DNA from: Verrucomicrobia bacterium S94
GTDB taxonomy: Bacteria > Verrucomicrobiota > Kiritimatiellia > Kiritimatiellales > Pontiellaceae
NCBI GenBank assembly: GCA_004299845.1
Contig: CP036201.1
Coordinates: 1,550,001 to 1,614,000 of the forward strand
Direction: 5' to 3'
DNA length: 64,000 bases
Part shown: positions 35,762 to 45,056 of the stretch, piece after piece
Layout of the letters: the number at the start of each line of letters is the position of its first letter
How positions within the stretch are numbered: the first letter of the stretch is position 1
The notes under the pieces: model-generated
What the model was told of the DNA's origin: nothing
Seen by the model: only the letters and a program-made list of their open reading frames with translations
Database searches by the model: none
Made by a program: the position numbers and the translations under genes

Positions 35762-38266
35762 ATGGCAGATAAAAAAGAAACACCGATGATGCAGCAATAC
35801 CGGACCATCCGGCGCGAGCTGCCGGAAGATACCATTCTCTTTTTCCGACTGGGTGACTTTTACGAAATGTTTTTCGATGATGCAAAAACCGCCTCGGACA
35901 TTCTCGGTATCACACTGACCAAGCGCCACAACACCCCCATGTGCGGTGTGCCCTACCACTCCGCCGGCGGCTATCTGGAACGGCTCGTCAAAGCCGGCGT
36001 AAAGGTCGCCATCTGTGAGCAGGTCGAAGATCCGGCCACGGCCAAAGGCGTGGTTAAACGCGATGTGACCCGCATTGTCACCCCCGGAACAATTCTCGAC
36101 GAAGTGGTTCTGGAAGGAAACCAGAACAATTTTCTGGCGGGTCTTTTTAAGGGGAAAAACCGGTTCGGTATGGCTATGCTGGACCTTTCCACCGGCGAAT
36201 TCTGGATCGAGGAATCCAACGATGTACAGAGCGTGCAGTCGAATCTCTCACGCTATGCCCCGGCCGAATGCGTTGTGGCCGAAGAGCAGATGAATACACC
36301 GGAATTCACTGAACTGACGCTCGAAGCCACCAACACCCTTTTGACCGCCTGCGAAGACTGGACCTTCGAGGCCGCCACAGCCAATGACATTCTGTTGCGC
36401 CATTTTGATGTACATTCGCTGGAAGGTTTCGGTTGCTCCGGAATGAGCGCCGCCCTCGGAGCCGCCGGTGCCGTGCTTTATTATTGCAAAACCGAGTTGC
36501 GCCGCAACCTGGATCACGTCCGCAGTATCCGTGTAAAAAATCCGGCGGACTACATGCTGCTGGATGAAACCACCGTGACCAATCTGGAACTGGTTGCCCC
36601 GATCAACTCCAACCGACAGGCCTATAAAGCCACGCTCCTGAATGTACTCGATTCCACCTGCACGGCCATGGGTGGCCGTCTACTGCGCGAATGGGTCCTG
36701 CGACCGCTGAATAATCTCAAGCAGATCAACGCCCGGCACGATGCCGTCGAACTGATGGTCAACAACCAGACCTACCTTCGCTCGCTCCGTGACGTACTGA
36801 GCGATATCAAGGATGTTGAGCGTCTGATTTCCCGTATCGGTTCCACCTCCGGCAATCCGCGCGATGTGCGGGCCATGGGCGTATCGCTGCAGCAGATGCC
36901 TCTGGTAAAATCGCTTCTGCTCAATAAGGGAACCATGCTCGAAACGCTCGGAGAACAGATCACCACTCTGCCCGAAGTGGTGGCGCTGATCGAATCGGCC
37001 ATTGTTGATGAACCTCCGACCACCCTCAAAGACGGCGGTGTGATTCGTGAAGGCTACCATCCCGAACTGGACGAACTGCGCGATGCGGCTACCCAGGGCC
37101 GCAAATGGCTGGCCGATTTCCAGGCCTCGGAAATGGAGCGCACCGGCATCAAAAATCTGAAGGTGCGCCACAACAAGGTCTTCGGCTACTATATCGAGGT
37201 TAGCAAAGCCAATGTTTCTCTGGTGCCGGAGGACTACATCCGCAAACAGACTCTCGTCAATGCCGAACGCTACATCACGCCGGAACTGAAAGAATACGAA
37301 AATAAAATCTTCGGGGCGCAGGAGCGCTCAGTGGCCCTGGAACAGGAAATCTTCAATGAAGTCAGGCGCCAGGTGGTCGAGCATCTTGAAACCATTCAGC
37401 AAAATGCACTGGCCATCGGCCAGGTGGACGTACTCTCCACTTTTGCAGAGCGGGCACTGGCCAATAATTATACCCGCCCGCTGATGAATGACCACGGGCG
37501 GCTGGATATTAAAGATGGACGCCATGCCGTGGTGGAACAGATGCCAGAGGCTGAACGCTTTGTTCCGAACGATACCCGACTGGACCGGGAAACCCATCAG
37601 CTGATTATCATTACCGGTCCTAATATGGCCGGTAAATCAACGTATATCCGGCAGGTGGCGCTGATCACCATTATGGCCCACATGGGCGGTTTTGTGCCGG
37701 CAGCGAAAGCCGAGATCGGAATCGTAGACCGCGTCTTCACCCGCGTGGGAGCGAGTGATGACCTGGCGCGCGGACGTTCCACTTTTATGGTGGAGATGCA
37801 GGAGACCGCCAACATTCTGAACAACGCCACCCCGAAAAGCCTCATCGTACTCGATGAAATCGGACGCGGCACCTCGACATTCGACGGCATCAGCATTGCG
37901 TGGTCGGTTGCGGAATTTCTTTGCAAAAATGAAGCCATGAAAGCCAAAACGCTTTTTGCCACGCATTATCACGAGCTGACCGACCTCGCACTTACGCTGA
38001 AAAATGTGCAGAACTTCAGTGTACTGGTGAAAGAAAAAGGTGATTCAATCACCTTCCTGCGAAAAATCGTTCCCGGTGCGGCAGACAAGAGTTACGGCAT
38101 TCAGGTAGCCCGGCTGGCCGGTCTGCCGGATGCGGTGATTGAAAGAGCCAGCGATATACTGACCAATCTCGAAGAGGGAGAATTCGGTGATACGGGTCAA
38201 CCGAAACTCGCGAAGAAGCGGCCCCACAAACTTAAAGCGAATATTTCGCAGCTGGATCTGTTCTGA
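35762..38266 (+). CDS. mutS: DNA mismatch repair protein MutS
   Basis: 834 residues. MMQQYRTIRRELPEDTILFFRLGDFYEMFFDDA contains the mismatch-reading Phe-x-Glu (FYEMF). The ATPase has Walker A GPNMAGKSTYIRQV, Walker B LIVLDEIGRGTSTFDG and the signature ATHYHEL. The C-terminus ends LKANISQLDLF, resembling a beta-clamp-binding tail (QLDLF). A start four codons earlier (35750) is possible, but GGGAG lies within it, just ahead of this ATG. Confidence 0.97.
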   Translation: MADKKETPMMQQYRTIRRELPEDTILFFRLGDFYEMFFDDAKTASDILGITLTKRHNTPMCGVPYHSAGGYLERLVKAGVKVAICEQVEDPATAKGVVKRDVTRIVTPGTILDEVVLEGNQNNFLAGLFKGKNRFGMAMLDLSTGEFWIEESNDVQSVQSNLSRYAPAECVVAEEQMNTPEFTELTLEATNTLLTACEDWTFEAATANDILLRHFDVHSLEGFGCSGMSAALGAAGAVLYYCKTELRRNLDHVRSIRVKNPADYMLLDETTVTNLELVAPINSNRQAYKATLLNVLDSTCTAMGGRLLREWVLRPLNNLKQINARHDAVELMVNNQTYLRSLRDVLSDIKDVERLISRIGSTSGNPRDVRAMGVSLQQMPLVKSLLLNKGTMLETLGEQITTLPEVVALIESAIVDEPPTTLKDGGVIREGYHPELDELRDAATQGRKWLADFQASEMERTGIKNLKVRHNKVFGYYIEVSKANVSLVPEDYIRKQTLVNAERYITPELKEYENKIFGAQERSVALEQEIFNEVRRQVVEHLETIQQNALAIGQVDVLSTFAERALANNYTRPLMNDHGRLDIKDGRHAVVEQMPEAERFVPNDTRLDRETHQLIIITGPNMAGKSTYIRQVALITIMAHMGGFVPAAKAEIGIVDRVFTRVGASDDLARGRSTFMVEMQETANILNNATPKSLIVLDEIGRGTSTFDGISIAWSVAEFLCKNEAMKAKTLFATHYHELTDLALTLKNVQNFSVLVKEKGDSITFLRKIVPGAADKSYGIQVARLAGLPDAVIERASDILTNLEEGEFGDTGQPKLAKKRPHKLKANISQLDLF

Positions 38267-38342
38267 TTTCAAAGAATTAGCAACTTGCATTCATATTCCG
38301 GTTCGCATTAGCCTGTTTTACGTTTAACACGGGAGTATAGTC

Positions 38343-40307
38343 ATGAGTAAGAAGTCGTTCGGTGCATCCACCCTTTATATGATTCTGGGTCTGGTGTTCA
38401 TTGCCGTCATCGGCCTGCGCACCATAAGCACTCCGGAACTCTGGACGCACCTTGCGCTCGGCCGAAGCAACGGACCGATCTCTTTTATTGAGGGCGACTC
38501 CTTTGTCAACACCACCTGGCTCTATGACAAACTGCTGTACATGGCATGGAACCTGGGCGGGGCTCCCCTGGTCATTATCCTGAATGCGGTCGGACTCGTT
38601 GCCGTATTCTATCTACTTGTTCAGGTTTCAAAAAAATGGGGCGGCGGCCTGGCTCAGGGCTTTGCCCTGCTCATTTGCGGACATCTGATTTTCCAGACTG
38701 TGGATGTCGGTCCGCGCACCGTCATGATGCTGTTCATTGCCCTTTTCCTGTTTATCCTGAATGCACGCCGTTCACCTGCTGTTCTTTTCGGCAGCCTGAT
38801 ACCGCTCCAGATTCTCTGGACCAATATGCACAGCTCCTTTATCTATGGTCCGATTATTGCGGCACTGGCCGCCGTACAGGCCGGTCAGGCCGCAAAAGCT
38901 CCGGGAGGACGCAAAAAAAATCAGGAAAATCAGTCCGGACTCTTCGGCATACTGGCGGCAGCACTGCTGGTCTGCACCGTGGTTAATCCCTATTTCTTCA
39001 ATATGCACGGCCAGATGATCGCCAACATCAAATCACCCGCTCCGACATACTGGTCATCCCTGTTCATTGAATATTATCAGATTCCGGAACTGAAGCCGCT
39101 GATCTTCTTCACCATGATCCTCGGGGCCGCCGGTCTGATCACCCTCAAAAAACGTCTGCCGATCGTACTGACCACGCTGGCGATCTACAGTGCCTTCCTG
39201 GTCTGGACCTCACCGGCAACCGCCATGCTATTCGCGGCCATGGCCTTTCCCTTTATTGTACTCAGCCTTACATCGATCAGCGAATACCTCAATCACTCTT
39301 TTAAATCCTTCCTCGGCGATAATGCCAAAGGGCTTGCCCCACTGACCGGAGGCGTTCTGGTGGTACTGATAATACTCTCCATCATTCCAATCATTGGGAA
39401 CAAGGCTTATGTCAGAGCCGGCAGTGCCTCCACCTTCGGCCTCGGAGTTCAGGAAAATCTGTTCCCGAACGACCTCGAAACGCTGTTCAACCATCCGGCC
39501 TTCCCCGAAACCGCCATCAACCTGGCAGCAGACGGCGGATATCTTGCCTTCACATACGGCCGCAAATGTTTTATTGATTACCGTTCCGGCATCTACGACA
39601 AAGAAATACTTAAAACCCTCAACAACACATTGCTGGGCAGCCGTGAAGCATACAATACCATTCAGGATAAATACCGCCCTGAAGCCTATATCATCAATAC
39701 CCTTACACCGGCATCCGCACAGGGAGTTGCCACGCTGCTGCACAATCCGATCTGGAAGCTGGCGTATTTCGACGGCACAACCGCCATTGTCCTGCAGAAC
39801 AAGAGTCAATTTAAAGACCTGTTGAACAACACCGCGCTGCAGCAGGCCGGCCTGGCCAAACTGGAATCCGCCCGCAAGGCCTATGCCGCCCGCAATAGTA
39901 AAGGCGGGAATCCTGCTGAACTGATCGGAGCCGGAAAAATCTACCTCGCTTTCAACCGTCCGGCGGAAGCAAAATCCATCTTCTCGCTCATCCTTCAGGG
40001 CAACACCGCGGCACCGGGGGCCTGGATCGGCCTTGGAAGCAGTCAGCTGATGCTGAAGGAATTTAACGATTCCGTGGCTTCGCTGAGAATCGCCACCCGG
40101 CAGATGCCCGAAAGCCTGCGGGCCTGGGCAACCTATGCATCAGCCTGCCGACATGCCGGACTTACCGAAGAAGCTCAGGCTGCCACGGAAAAAGCCCGTA
40201 AGCTGGCGGAGCAGAACCGCGCCGCAAACGAACAAGAGAAACAAGCGGAACAGGCACAAAAGCCGAAACAAGCGGAATCCCTTCAGGACATCGCCATTCC
40301 CGAATAA
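38343..40307 (+). CDS. Membrane protein with C-terminal TPR region, function unknown
   Basis: 654 residues. About eleven hydrophobic segments fill residues 8-370. A soluble region follows (NLAADGGYLAFTYGRKCFIDYRSGIYDKE), then TPR-like helices (about 510-625, with IYLAFNRPAEAKSIFSLILQGN and PGAWIGLGSSQLMLKEFNDSVASL) and a Gln/Lys/Glu-rich tail. The topology recalls GT-C-type glycosyltransferases with TPRs, but no acceptor motif is clear, so function is not assigned. Preceded by GGGAG. Follows mutS by 76 bases; co-transcription is possible. Confidence 0.7.
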   Translation: MSKKSFGASTLYMILGLVFIAVIGLRTISTPELWTHLALGRSNGPISFIEGDSFVNTTWLYDKLLYMAWNLGGAPLVIILNAVGLVAVFYLLVQVSKKWGGGLAQGFALLICGHLIFQTVDVGPRTVMMLFIALFLFILNARRSPAVLFGSLIPLQILWTNMHSSFIYGPIIAALAAVQAGQAAKAPGGRKKNQENQSGLFGILAAALLVCTVVNPYFFNMHGQMIANIKSPAPTYWSSLFIEYYQIPELKPLIFFTMILGAAGLITLKKRLPIVLTTLAIYSAFLVWTSPATAMLFAAMAFPFIVLSLTSISEYLNHSFKSFLGDNAKGLAPLTGGVLVVLIILSIIPIIGNKAYVRAGSASTFGLGVQENLFPNDLETLFNHPAFPETAINLAADGGYLAFTYGRKCFIDYRSGIYDKEILKTLNNTLLGSREAYNTIQDKYRPEAYIINTLTPASAQGVATLLHNPIWKLAYFDGTTAIVLQNKSQFKDLLNNTALQQAGLAKLESARKAYAARNSKGGNPAELIGAGKIYLAFNRPAEAKSIFSLILQGNTAAPGAWIGLGSSQLMLKEFNDSVASLRIATRQMPESLRAWATYASACRHAGLTEEAQAATEKARKLAEQNRAANEQEKQAEQAQKPKQAESLQDIAIPE

Positions 40308-40320
40308 TTTTGAACACCGA

Positions 40321-41517
40321 TCAAGGCCGGATTGCTCTCAGGACACTCCGGCCTTTTTCTGTAATCTGATGATTTTTCCCGTAAAGGAACTCATAGGAAA
40401 ACAGCGCCAATCCTCTGCAGCCTGACTTCCTCACCGCATCAATCTGATACAGAATACGTTCTTCGTCATGCTTCAGATAAATTCCGACCACAACCGATGA
40501 TCGGAACCCCTTTCGACCGGCCGCTTTTCGCATGCTTTTCATATAGCGGTCAAACGAGCGGGTTGCATAGTTCATCTGCACCGCCCAGTCTATGAGTCCG
40601 GAACGGATCCAATGCCCGGAATCCTGATAGGCATGCAGTCTCCCTTCAACCGGATCCCCCATCACACTGGCGGAAAGAATGCACGTACCGGGACGCTCCA
40701 CCTGCATTACATAGGCAAGATCGCGAACAACCTTGGTCACGGAATCACGGCGAAAATCTTCAATCTGTTTTTTCGTGACATCCCAGCCGTATCGCTCATA
40801 CAGCGCAGACTGCGATGCCGAGTCATAGGAAAAATCAGCGCGGCGCATCAGTTCTTCCTGTGAAGCGTCGGGATAATGCTGTTTTGCGACAAGATGATAA
40901 TCGTGCGGATAGCGAATGTAATCGAGATGAATGCCGGCGACATCATAGGCACACAGTTCTTTAACGATTCCTTTGAGGTGCTGACGCACCTCAGGCACCA
41001 CCGGATTAACAAATGCATACCATCCCGACGTAGGGCGCATTCTTTCCCCGAAGGAATCGACCATGAACCAGTCGGGATGTGCTGTCCAGAGCAGCCCTGC
41101 TGATTCCGGCGGCTCTGTATTCCCCTTCCAACCGGGCAGCACATTCATATAGGCATGAACCCGGAGTCCATACGGTTTGGCACAATCAATCGCCCGCTGC
41201 AGCGGATCCCAGCCGGGATCCTTTCCCAGATTCTGAACCCGGTTGCCGGAAAGTTCGTACGCCCAAGGCTCAAGCGAGCTGTTATAATATACTGTGCCGT
41301 TTCCGCGGATCTGAAAAAAGATATCCGTAAACCCCGCTTCACCGACATTCCGGATAATGCGGTCGACGTCTTCAGGGCTGTCATAATCGAACCGCGTAAC
41401 CCACAGTGCACGGATCGGCGGCAGCGGCGGTGCGGAGGGCTGTACCCACACAAACAACACAGCCACCACAGCGGTGACTGCAATCAGGATGGCCAGTAAC
41501 ACTCGAAATTGCTTCAT
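40321..41517 (-). CDS. GHL10-type (DUF187) family 10 glycosylhydrolase-like lipoprotein/secreted protein
   Basis: 398 residues from ATG 41517. An N-terminal hydrophobic segment (residues 5-24) anchors or exports it. PPIRALWVTRFDYDSPEDVDRIIRNVGEAGFTDIFFQIRGNGTVYYNSSLEPWA is the usual opening of GHL10 proteins, followed by GIHLDYIRYPHDY (catalytic Asp region). Related proteins are linked to peptidoglycan or polysaccharide turnover; the substrate here is unknown. Divergent from pyrH. Confidence 0.85.
   Translation of the reverse strand: MKQFRVLLAILIAVTAVVAVLFVWVQPSAPPLPPIRALWVTRFDYDSPEDVDRIIRNVGEAGFTDIFFQIRGNGTVYYNSSLEPWAYELSGNRVQNLGKDPGWDPLQRAIDCAKPYGLRVHAYMNVLPGWKGNTEPPESAGLLWTAHPDWFMVDSFGERMRPTSGWYAFVNPVVPEVRQHLKGIVKELCAYDVAGIHLDYIRYPHDYHLVAKQHYPDASQEELMRRADFSYDSASQSALYERYGWDVTKKQIEDFRRDSVTKVVRDLAYVMQVERPGTCILSASVMGDPVEGRLHAYQDSGHWIRSGLIDWAVQMNYATRSFDRYMKSMRKAAGRKGFRSSVVVGIYLKHDEERILYQIDAVRKSGCRGLALFSYEFLYGKNHQITEKGRSVLRAIRP
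40323..40358 (+). terminator. Terminator nested in the antisense 3' end of the glycosidase gene
   Basis: AAGGCCGGA / TCCGGCCTT, nine pairs, then TTTTT. It serves the membrane-TPR gene but lies within the last codons of the convergent gene. Confidence 0.75.
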
Positions 41518-41536
41518 TTTCAATTTCCGGGTGCAG

Positions 41537-41553
41537 TTTCCAGACATTGGAAA
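41537..41553. repeat. Dispersed palindrome TTTCCAGACATTGGAAA
   Basis: Six-base arms around GACAT, in the divergent gap before pyrH. Member of the TTTCCA-N5-TGGAAA family. Confidence 0.55.
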
Positions 41554-41610
41554 TTTACACTACGGTGTGCAATGTTCTACCCTCTAGGTGTTGTTACATG
41601 AAAGGAATTT

Positions 41611-42324
41611 ATGAAGTATAAACGTATCCTCCTCAAGATCAGCGGTGAAGCGCTTCAGAATAAAGAAAAAGCCCTGAACCACGACCCGGAAATCATGGCC
41701 ATGCTGGCCGCCCAGTTTAAATCCATGCTCGAAATGGGGGCCGAAATTGCCGTCGTGGTCGGAGGAGGAAACATCTTCCGCGGCCTGGCCGGAGCGCAGT
41801 CAGGAACCAACCGTATCACCGGTGACTACATGGGTATGCTGGCCACCGTCATCAACTCTCTTGCCATTCAGAATGCACTGGAAAATGAGGGAATTGACAC
41901 CCGCGTAATGACCGCAATCACCATGCGCTCCATTGCCGAACCCTTCATCCGCCGCAAAGCGGTACGCCACCTTGAAAAAGGCCGTGTGGTTATTTTTGGC
42001 GCCGGCACGGGCAATCCCTATTTCACGACCGATTCCGCTGCAGCACTGCGCGCCTCGGAAATCAACGCGGATGTACTGATGAAAGCCACCAAAGTCGACG
42101 GTATTTATACCGCGGATCCGGTCAAAGATCCGGACGCCACAAAGTTTGAAACCATCACCTATCAGGATGCACTTAACAAACAGCTTAAGGTGATGGATGC
42201 TGCGGCATTCTCGCTCTGTATGGAGAACGACATTCCTATTGTCGTGTTTGACTTTTTCAAGGAAAACGGGATGGTAGATGTGCTGACCGGCGTAGAGTCC
42301 GGCACACTGGTAACACATACATAA
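41611..42324 (+). CDS. pyrH: UMP kinase
   Basis: 237 residues. KRILLKISGEAL, VVVGGGNIFRG, DYMGMLATVINSLAIQNAL and RIFGAGTGNPYFTTDSAAALRA-type motifs (here VIFGAGTGNPYFTT) are diagnostic of the bacterial hexameric UMP kinase. GAAAGGAA precedes the ATG. Makes UDP; paired with frr as in many bacteria, although rpsB and tsf are not upstream. Confidence 0.97.
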   Translation: MKYKRILLKISGEALQNKEKALNHDPEIMAMLAAQFKSMLEMGAEIAVVVGGGNIFRGLAGAQSGTNRITGDYMGMLATVINSLAIQNALENEGIDTRVMTAITMRSIAEPFIRRKAVRHLEKGRVVIFGAGTGNPYFTTDSAAALRASEINADVLMKATKVDGIYTADPVKDPDATKFETITYQDALNKQLKVMDAAAFSLCMENDIPIVVFDFFKENGMVDVLTGVESGTLVTHT

Positions 42325-42337
42325 TCGAGGAATAACA

Positions 42338-42895
42338 ATGACAGACGAAATACTTTTGGAAACCGAAGACAAAATGGATAAAACCGTACAGTTCCTGCAA
42401 CAGGAGCTCAGCGGTTTGCGCACCGGGAAAGCCAATCCGGCACTGGTTGACACCATTACTGTGGATTATTACGGAACCCCCACCCGTCTGCGCGATCTGG
42501 CCAACATCTCCACCCCGGAGCCGCGTCTCATCGTCATCAATCCCTTCGATCCCTCCTCTCTCGGCCTCATTGAAAAGGCCATCGTTGCCGCAAACATCGG
42601 TATTACCCCGATGAACGACGGGCGCCTGATCCGGGTTCCCATTCCGGAACTCTCTGAAGAACGCCGTAAAGAAATGGTTAAAATGGCCGGCCGCACTACA
42701 GAAGAACAGCGCGTCTCTGTCCGTAATATCCGTCGAGATGCCAATGACCGGATCAAGGCCCTTCAGAAAAACGGCGATATTACAGAAGATGAACGAGACG
42801 CTGCCTTGGAGCAGATTCAGAAATCCACCAATGAACACATCAAACAGATGGATGAAATGCTCGAAGCCAAAGAAAAAGACATTATGGAAGTATAG
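42338..42895 (+). CDS. frr: Ribosome recycling factor
   Basis: 185 residues. MDKTVQFLQQELSGLRTGKANPALVDTITVDYYGTPTRL opens the helical domain; VRNIRRDANDRIKALQK and HIKQMDEMLEAKEKDIMEV close it. Splits the post-termination ribosome with EF-G. Thirteen bases after pyrH with a GAGG site, so in one operon. Confidence 0.97.
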   Translation: MTDEILLETEDKMDKTVQFLQQELSGLRTGKANPALVDTITVDYYGTPTRLRDLANISTPEPRLIVINPFDPSSLGLIEKAIVAANIGITPMNDGRLIRVPIPELSEERRKEMVKMAGRTTEEQRVSVRNIRRDANDRIKALQKNGDITEDERDAALEQIQKSTNEHIKQMDEMLEAKEKDIMEV

Positions 42896-42974
42896 TGGAT
42901 ACATTCTTCATGAATGAGAATCCATTCCCTGCTGCCGAAGATCGAACAAGCAGAAATTGGAGTATAACGACACA

Positions 42975-43529
42975 ATGAAACCGAAAGTTCTCGTTGGCGT
43001 TTCAGGAGGTGTCGCCGCCTACAAGGCGGCCGACGTCGTGAGCCAGCTGGTAAAAGCCGGCTGCGACGTCCGTGTGGTGATGACCGAATCCGCCACCAAA
43101 TTCGTGGGGCCGGCAAGCTTTGCCGCCCTGACCCAGGAAAAAGTACTGATGTCCATGTTCCCGGAAAGTAACTCCGGCGGAATGGATATCATCTACCCCC
43201 ATCTCTACCCGGCAACGGAAGCAGACGCATTTCTTGTTATCCCGGCAACGGCCAATACCATTGCAAAAATTGCACACGGTCTTGGCGACGACCTCGTTTC
43301 ATGCAGCGCCCTTTCGCTGAAAGCCGACTGCAAGCGCATTTTTTGTCCGGCCATGAATTTCCAGATGTGGGAAAACCCGGTTGTTCAGGACAATGTAAAA
43401 AAACTGCTGCATTATGGCTGGCACCAGGTAGGCCCCGAAAAAGGGCGACTGGCCTGCGGGACCTCCGGCTACGGTCGGCTGTCGTCCCAGACGGCCATCA
43501 CACAGATCGTTCTGAACTCGGTCTTCTGA
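42975..43529 (+). CDS. coaC: Phosphopantothenoylcysteine decarboxylase (separate CoaC)
   Basis: 184 residues. Flavoprotein fold GVSGGVAAYKAADVVSQL, the active-site His in DIIYPHLYPATEADAFLVIPATANT, PAMNFQMWENPVV (P-x-M-N) and the flap Cys in GRLACGTSGYGRL. ATG at 42975 has GGAG 12 bases upstream; an earlier start at 42957 is less likely. In most bacteria this domain is fused with CoaB; here the frame ends and the ligase starts anew, overlapping by one base (TGATG). Confidence 0.93.
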   Translation: MKPKVLVGVSGGVAAYKAADVVSQLVKAGCDVRVVMTESATKFVGPASFAALTQEKVLMSMFPESNSGGMDIIYPHLYPATEADAFLVIPATANTIAKIAHGLGDDLVSCSALSLKADCKRIFCPAMNFQMWENPVVQDNVKKLLHYGWHQVGPEKGRLACGTSGYGRLSSQTAITQIVLNSVF

Positions 43530-44179
43530 TGCACCGAAGCCTGCTTATTCTTTCCGGACCAACACACGAATATATTGACCCCGTCCGTTTCATCGGTAAT
43601 GCCAGTAGCGGACGGATGGGCAAAGCCCTTGCCGAAGAAGCCCGGCGCCGCAACTACAGGATCACTTACATTTCCGGCCCCGTTGCTCCGGCCAATCTAC
43701 CGGAGCTGGGGACTTCCGGTCGGATTATTCAGATAACGGAGGCCGAAGAAATGCTCGCCGCAGCACAGGAGCACTTCCAAACTGCGGATGCGGTTATCTT
43801 CGCCGCCGCTGTAGCCGATTATACCCCGGCAGAAAAGAAAACCGAGAAAATGGCCAAGTCGGAGGAAGAACTTGTGTTGCACCTTCGACCGACTCCGGAT
43901 ATTGCTAAAACACTCTGCACCTCAAAAAGCCGCAATCAGATTGCTATCGGTTTTGCGCTGCAGACCACTGAGGGAGAAAAAAACGCCCGCCGGAAACTGA
44001 AATCCAAAAATCTGGATGGCATCGTGCTGAACACCCCGGCCACATTGGGTGCGGACTCCGGTTCCTTCAGTTTTCTGTCAGCGGCGTCCTCCGGTTTTGA
44101 GCCTTGGGGAAAAATCAGCAAAGCCGAATGCGCTGAACACATCCTCCGGGCTTTGGAAAAAATCAGCCGTGAAAAATGA
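43529..44179 (+). CDS. coaB: Phosphopantothenate-cysteine ligase (separate CoaB)
   Basis: 216 residues from the ATG that shares its A with the coaC stop. LLILSGPTHEYIDPVRFIGNASSGRMGKALAEEA is the CoaB signature; VIFAAAVADYTP and LRPTPDIAKTL...IAIGFALQT follow. The frame runs open from 43301 but that part overlaps coaC and is not coding. Uses CTP (usually) to join cysteine to phosphopantothenate. Its last 17 bases overlap the convergent GtrA-like gene. Confidence 0.92.
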   Translation: MHRSLLILSGPTHEYIDPVRFIGNASSGRMGKALAEEARRRNYRITYISGPVAPANLPELGTSGRIIQITEAEEMLAAAQEHFQTADAVIFAAAVADYTPAEKKTEKMAKSEEELVLHLRPTPDIAKTLCTSKSRNQIAIGFALQTTEGEKNARRKLKSKNLDGIVLNTPATLGADSGSFSFLSAASSGFEPWGKISKAECAEHILRALEKISREK

Positions 44180-44660
44180 AAAACTTCCGGCCGGTATAAT
44201 TGAACAGCGTGGCAAAAATAATCGCGGTCAGGTTGGATACCGTAGTCTGAACCCCGAAAAACCGGATCAGGGCATCCCCGGACCAGGTACTGAGTAAAAA
44301 CGCAGCAAATGAAACCCCGAGAAACAGAGCGATCTCGTGCAGTATCCTGTGTTTTCCGCCCTTGAATACAAAAAGCACGTTCGTGACATAGGCCACAATG
44401 TTTCCACCGACAAACCCGGAAGCCTTGCACAACCAGAAATGCTTCAGCCGTAGCGACTCTGAAATCGGTTCGATCTCGAGCCCGAGCAGCTGCGCAAAAT
44501 AATCATCCGGCGTCAGTGCAGGAAAAACAAACAGAGCCGTCAGATAGAAAATCGTAATATCCGTCGCAAACGCCAGACCGCCGCAAAATGCATATTTGAG
44601 GAACTGAATGCCCGGGTGATCCTTTTCCAGCAGAATTTTTTTAATGAACTCCATCATCAT
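44163..44660 (-). CDS. GtrA-like membrane protein
   Basis: 165 residues, four hydrophobic segments. FLKYAFCGGLAFATDITIFYLTALF near the N-terminus and SNLTAIIFATLFNYTGRKFFIF at the end match the GtrA fold, believed to flip or support polyprenyl-phosphate sugars. An insertion (about 50-75) between helices 1 and 2 is longer than usual. Three ATGs in a row (MMM) leave the start uncertain. Confidence 0.82.
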   Translation of the reverse strand: MMMEFIKKILLEKDHPGIQFLKYAFCGGLAFATDITIFYLTALFVFPALTPDDYFAQLLGLEIEPISESLRLKHFWLCKASGFVGGNIVAYVTNVLFVFKGGKHRILHEIALFLGVSFAAFLLSTWSGDALIRFFGVQTTVSNLTAIIFATLFNYTGRKFFIFHG

Positions 44661-44697
44661 AAAGTATCTGAGCTTGTTTGAATTAGCAATTTTTCAT

Positions 44698-44970
44698 CCC
44701 GGATAAATGGCCGGAACACCTATTTTTTAATGGAGCAGACACGCCCGAAATGCTAGGGTAACTGCAGAAGTTAAGGAAAGGAATAAACGCCCTACGTGGT
44801 TCGAGTAATAGGTAACTCCTCTTACCCAATGATACATTAAAGGGAGCTTAACTTTCGGCCCGGTGCCTACATGCCGCTGAATAAGTGGTGGTTCTGGAAT
44901 CCGGATTGATTCGCGCCCACATCTATTACCACGGTGATAGAGGTTCTCCTAGTAGACGGCCAACGCGGGG
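44698..44970 (+). ncRNA. Candidate structured RNA upstream of rarA (6S-like possibility)
   Basis: The 396-base gap 44661-45056 has no convincing ORF but many complementary segments: CCCG with CGGG (44698/44966), TGGCCG with CGGCCA (44708/44957), GAAC-x-CCTAT with ATAG-x-GGTTC (44714/44936), AAGTTAAG with CTTAACTT (44768/44847), and hairpin GGTAA/TTACC (44811/44822). TGTTTTTTCTTCT follows at 44989. In many bacteria 6S RNA lies next to rarA or the 5-formyl-THF cyclo-ligase gene, the two genes that come next here. RNase P and tmRNA motifs were not found. The 6S identity is a guess. Confidence 0.35.
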
Positions 44971-45056
44971 TTCCTTTCCCTTACTTCTGTTTTTTCTTCT
45001 GATTCGGGACATACCACCTCTTGCAACCTCATTCCTGCATCCTGTAGCTTTACTTC

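Noticed and set aside
43301-43528. 76-codon N-terminal extension of coaB
   Set aside because: Overlaps coaC in another frame and has no protein-like composition.
44661-45056. RNase P RNA or tmRNA in the rarA gap
   Set aside because: No GAGGAAAGTCC-type P4 element and no peptide-tag reading frame or tRNA-like ends.
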